Notes under the pieces: generated by a model | What the model was told of the DNA's origin: nothing | Databases searched by the model: none | What the model saw: the letters and a program-made list of their open reading frames with translations, nothing else | In this document: one piece after another, positions 5,896 through 8,050 of the stretch | Position numbering within the stretch: the stretch's first letter is position 1 | How the letters are laid out: the number at the start of each line of letters is the position of its first letter | Position numbers and translations under genes: made by a program | NCBI GenBank assembly: GCA_035550975.1 | Contig: DASZOC010000074.1 | Coordinates: 1 to 8,050 of the forward strand | DNA from: DASZOC01 sp035550975 | GTDB taxonomy: Bacteria > Actinomycetota > CADDZG01 > WHSQ01 | Direction of reading: 5' to 3' | Length of the DNA: 8,050 nucleotides

Positions 5896-6563
5896 CGCAG
5901 GTTCCTGATGTTCGCGTGCGCACTGAAGACGCTGGAGCGGTCTCCGAACGTCACGATCAGGTTGTAGTCGATATCGGTCAGCGCGGAAAGCTGCTGAGCC
6001 GGAGTCAGCTGCGTCACGGTGCACGTGGTGTTGTTCAGCTCTGCCTGATCCGTGACGCCGTCGAAGCCCGGCGGTTGAGGCATGCAGTCGTATTCCAGGA
6101 GATTGGAGGAATAGCGGAAGATGTCGAGCCCAGGTACGGCACTCACGCCGTCGATCAGCACCGTCTTGTCCTGCCCGCAATCGAGACCCTGGGCGGCGGA
6201 ACACGCTTCGATGTAGAGCTTTCCCGCGACGACCACGAAGCTGAGCTGTTCGTAGTCACCCTGGCCGTTCCTCGCCGGAGCCGGTGTGATCGTACCGTTG
6301 CCGTCGAAATCGATATCGACCGCGTATCCGGTTGGGGTCGCCAGTCTGATGGTATTCGCCTGCCGCGTGTCACGGATCATCCGATTCAGGCCGAGTCGCG
6401 CTTCGTCAGAGACCCGCACTACTGAGCGTGACGTTTGCGACCCTTCTACTCCCGCGAACAGGACCTGGTAGAACGCTGCACTCGCCAGCGAGAGCATCAG
6501 CATCGTGACGAGAGTCTCGACGAGGGTGAACCCTTCCTGTCCCTCCCGTTGCGACCCCATCAC
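5892..6563 (-). CDS. PilW-like minor pilin with prepilin peptidase site
   Basis: This 223-residue type IV prepilin has a short charged leader MMGSQREGQEG, cleavage predicted between Gly11 and Phe12 in EG-FTLVETL, and Glu at mature +5 (Glu16). The hydrophobic helix runs to about residue 36. The globular part contains RLGLNRMIRDTRQAN (56-70), a layout usual for PilW-like proteins, and a DIDFDGNGTI loop (83-92) like those of PilW-type pilins that could bind calcium. Four cysteines (121, 129, 160, 181) could make two disulfides. It ends in the strand FGDRSSVFSAHANIRNLR. The start is GTG 6561-6563 (overlapping the upstream stop as GTGA) or ATG 6558-6560; neither has a strong ribosome site, consistent with translational coupling. 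It would form part of the minor-pilin complex that initiates fibres. The W assignment rests on position and layout; other minor-pilin names are possible. Confidence 0.88.
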   Translation of the reverse strand: MMGSQREGQEGFTLVETLVTMLMLSLASAAFYQVLFAGVEGSQTSRSVVRVSDEARLGLNRMIRDTRQANTIRLATPTGYAVDIDFDGNGTITPAPARNGQGDYEQLSFVVVAGKLYIEACSAAQGLDCGQDKTVLIDGVSAVPGLDIFRYSSNLLEYDCMPQPPGFDGVTDQAELNNTTCTVTQLTPAQQLSALTDIDYNLIVTFGDRSSVFSAHANIRNLR

Positions 6564-8050
6564 GTTCTGCGGTCCGCCGCGCTGCAGGACAACGCGCCTA
6601 ACGTGATGTTCATCGCCGACTGTGGGACGTCCGGGTCCGCCGGCCCCGTCGTCAGCGTCAACGCCCCAGGGATCTGTGCCGTCGCCGACGCCCCTCCTAC
6701 CGAATCCCTCGTCGTCTGTCCCGCCGTGCCCGCAAGATCCGTCAGGTACGAGGGGTGGATCCCGACCGCAGTTGTCTTCGGGAAGAGGTACGCATCGCCT
6801 TGCTGCGGAAGAGCCACGACGGCGCCTGGCTCCGGGACCTCGTACACCATCGGGTTGTCCTGTTTCAGCTTTTTGATCTTGTCCCCGAAGTTGAGGCTCG
6901 TCAGGTAGACGGTCTCATAGCTCCCCTTCGTCTCCCTGTTGTTGTCATTCAGCTCCTTGCGAAAACGCAGCGTCGCCGACCACGAGGCCGATGAAGAAAC
7001 CGTCGAAGAGTTACCCGTCGCGCTACAATTCACCCGGGCGGCGAAGTTCGTGATCTCTACGATCGGTTTCGAAGCTCCCTCAGACCCGGGGATGATGCTC
7101 GAGGGGAAGATTCGCAGCTCTGCGAAGCCGGTCCACGCCAAGGTCTCGACTTTTCGGCTCCCAGCCGGCGCAAGCGGCGAGGTCAGCGCGGAGGTCGACG
7201 CGAACATCGAGCGACAGAGAGCCGTGCTCCCGGTCCCGTCGGGCTCGTCTGGAGTCTTCAGCTGCGGGATGCACGCAGTGTTGTCCGGCACGTTCGCATT
7301 AGGCCGCACGTTCAGGGTCGGGTTCTGGATCGTTGCCGGATCTGAATAGCTCGTGTCTAAGAGAAGCTGCAAGGGGTTCTTCGCCGGATTACGCTGTGCA
7401 TCGACGTACAGCCCGAACGTCGAAGGCGTGGCTGGGTTCGTGAGGGCGCCTCCCGAGGCATTCGGGCGGTCCTCTGCGGTCCCTACCGACATCCCCACCG
7501 TATGAGAATCCGACAGGTAACCGACCTGCTTGAGCACGCAGCCACTGCCTACCAAGAGACTTGGGTCCTGACACAGGTTCGGATGCTTCCCGACGACCGC
7601 CGGCGCGGCCGCAGCAGGGTTAGGGATGGACGTCTGGTCGGGAGGCGCGCCGTACGCGGAAGTGGCCCCACTGAGAGCAGGATTGATCAACGGCGTGGCC
7701 GCAGTCGTCGGTGTTCCCTCCCGCACCAGACTGATCTCTCCGCCGCGCGCGCTTTGTTCGGCTAGAGCGGTCAGCCGGCTCGTAACCGTTGACGCGGCCG
7801 TGGGCCCGGTCGCGGTGACCACGCTTCTGTCTCCTGCCACACCAGGCTCGAGGTACGTCGTGAAGACCCTGATCGCGTGGTCGACCTTCGCGACGCCGTT
7901 GACCTTCTCGATGCCGAACTTGCGGTCCGAGAGAAGGCTGTCGAGCTGATACGACCGCCTGCCGCCGCCGAAGGGCCATGACACCGTGACGGCGAACTTC
8001 AGGAGCTTCGTCGGCGGGATCTCCGTAGACGTAGTCGACCAGTTGTACGA
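6560..8050 (-). CDS. Very large PilV-like pilus protein, N-terminus beyond window
   Basis: The reading frame is open to the window edge, giving 496 visible residues and a stop at 6560-6562. The GTG at 7984 is an internal Val codon, because the frame continues upstream as sensible protein (STEIPPTKLLKFAVTVSWPF). The beginning (KLLKFAVTVSW...RSYQLDSLLSDRKF) looks like the last strands of a PilV-like minor pilin, in which a V-x-V-x-W strand and a closing T/S-L-L strand are common. About 440 residues follow that I do not recognise: rich in Ala, Pro, Thr, Ser and Gly, with six cysteines, charged and hydrophobic strands but no further membrane helix. The sequence reads like an exported, possibly adhesive, domain. 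The stop overlaps the start of the pilW-like gene. The PilV relation is tentative; the coding call and the open 5' end are firm. Confidence 0.75.
   Translation of the reverse strand, partial: SYNWSTTSTEIPPTKLLKFAVTVSWPFGGGRRSYQLDSLLSDRKFGIEKVNGVAKVDHAIRVFTTYLEPGVAGDRSVVTATGPTAASTVTSRLTALAEQSARGGEISLVREGTPTTAATPLINPALSGATSAYGAPPDQTSIPNPAAAAPAVVGKHPNLCQDPSLLVGSGCVLKQVGYLSDSHTVGMSVGTAEDRPNASGGALTNPATPSTFGLYVDAQRNPAKNPLQLLLDTSYSDPATIQNPTLNVRPNANVPDNTACIPQLKTPDEPDGTGSTALCRSMFASTSALTSPLAPAGSRKVETLAWTGFAELRIFPSSIIPGSEGASKPIVEITNFAARVNCSATGNSSTVSSSASWSATLRFRKELNDNNRETKGSYETVYLTSLNFGDKIKKLKQDNPMVYEVPEPGAVVALPQQGDAYLFPKTTAVGIHPSYLTDLAGTAGQTTRDSVGGASATAQIPGALTLTTGPADPDVPQSAMNITLGALSCSAADRRT

Noticed and set aside
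4966..5967. 333-codon open frame on the plus strand opposite the pilX-like gene
   Set aside because: Arg-rich, low-complexity translation with no domain. It lies wholly opposite the pilX-like and pilW-like genes, whose products show clear family features; long antisense frames are expected at this GC content.
5896..6204. Upstream extension of the pilX-like gene to 6204
   Set aside because: It would overlap the pilW-like gene by about 300 bases in a shadow frame and bury the PilX-type hydrophobic helix more than 100 residues into the chain.
7982..7984. GTG as the start of the PilV-like gene
   Set aside because: The frame continues to the window edge with plausible pilin-like sequence (VTVSW strand), so this is an internal valine codon.
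1..8050. CRISPR arrays, tRNA or rRNA genes, insertion sequences
   Set aside because: No regularly spaced repeats, no cloverleaf-like or conserved rRNA segments, and no transposase-like reading frames or terminal inverted repeats were seen.

Overview
The window is a high-GC bacterial segment in which every gene I can support lies on the minus strand, so transcription runs from position 8050 toward position 1. It carries part of a type IV pilus (T4P) locus followed by the start of an aromatic amino acid biosynthesis gene. The gene content suggests a Gram-positive, single-membrane bacterium, probably an actinobacterium. Three things point this way: an excisionase/Rv0500A-type small regulator, an inner-membrane PilM-N-O-(P-like) set, and the absence of a pilQ secretin gene at the position where diderm bacteria have one (directly after pilP). 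The taxonomic call is inference.

Layout in the direction of transcription. (1) 8050-4291 is a cassette of three exported pilin-like proteins. The first is a very large PilV-like protein, cut by the window edge. The second is a PilW-like minor pilin with a textbook prepilin peptidase site. The third is a 534-residue PilX/GspK-like protein. All three stop and start codons overlap. (2) 4290-4076 is a 215-base non-coding gap. It holds a weak hairpin just after the pilX-like stop, an AT-rich stretch with a small palindrome, and a good sigma70-like promoter. The promoter's -35, spacer and part of its -10 are made of two tandem 13-bp repeats. (3) 4075-877 is a five-gene operon: a 67-residue helix-turn-helix protein, pilM, pilN, pilO and a PilP/GspC-like membrane protein. 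Its members are overlapped or separated by 7 bases. (4) 845-1 is the N-terminal 281 codons of aroC (chorismate synthase), 31 bases after the pilP-like gene and probably in the same transcript.

How it works together: PilM (cytoplasmic, actin-like) binds the N-terminus of PilN. PilN and PilO pair through coiled coils and ferredoxin-like domains outside the membrane, and the PilP-like protein would complete this alignment complex. The PilV/W/X-like proteins would form the initiating or tip complex of the fibre. The assembly ATPases, platform protein, major pilin and prepilin peptidase are not in the window.

The most interesting points are four. A small DNA-binding protein opens the pilMNO operon and has a tandem repeat in its own promoter. 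The two tip-like proteins are unusually large and cysteine-bearing. A PilP/GspC-like protein is kept where no secretin is seen. The pil genes are followed directly by an aro gene, echoing the pilMNOPQ-aroKB order of gammaproteobacteria.
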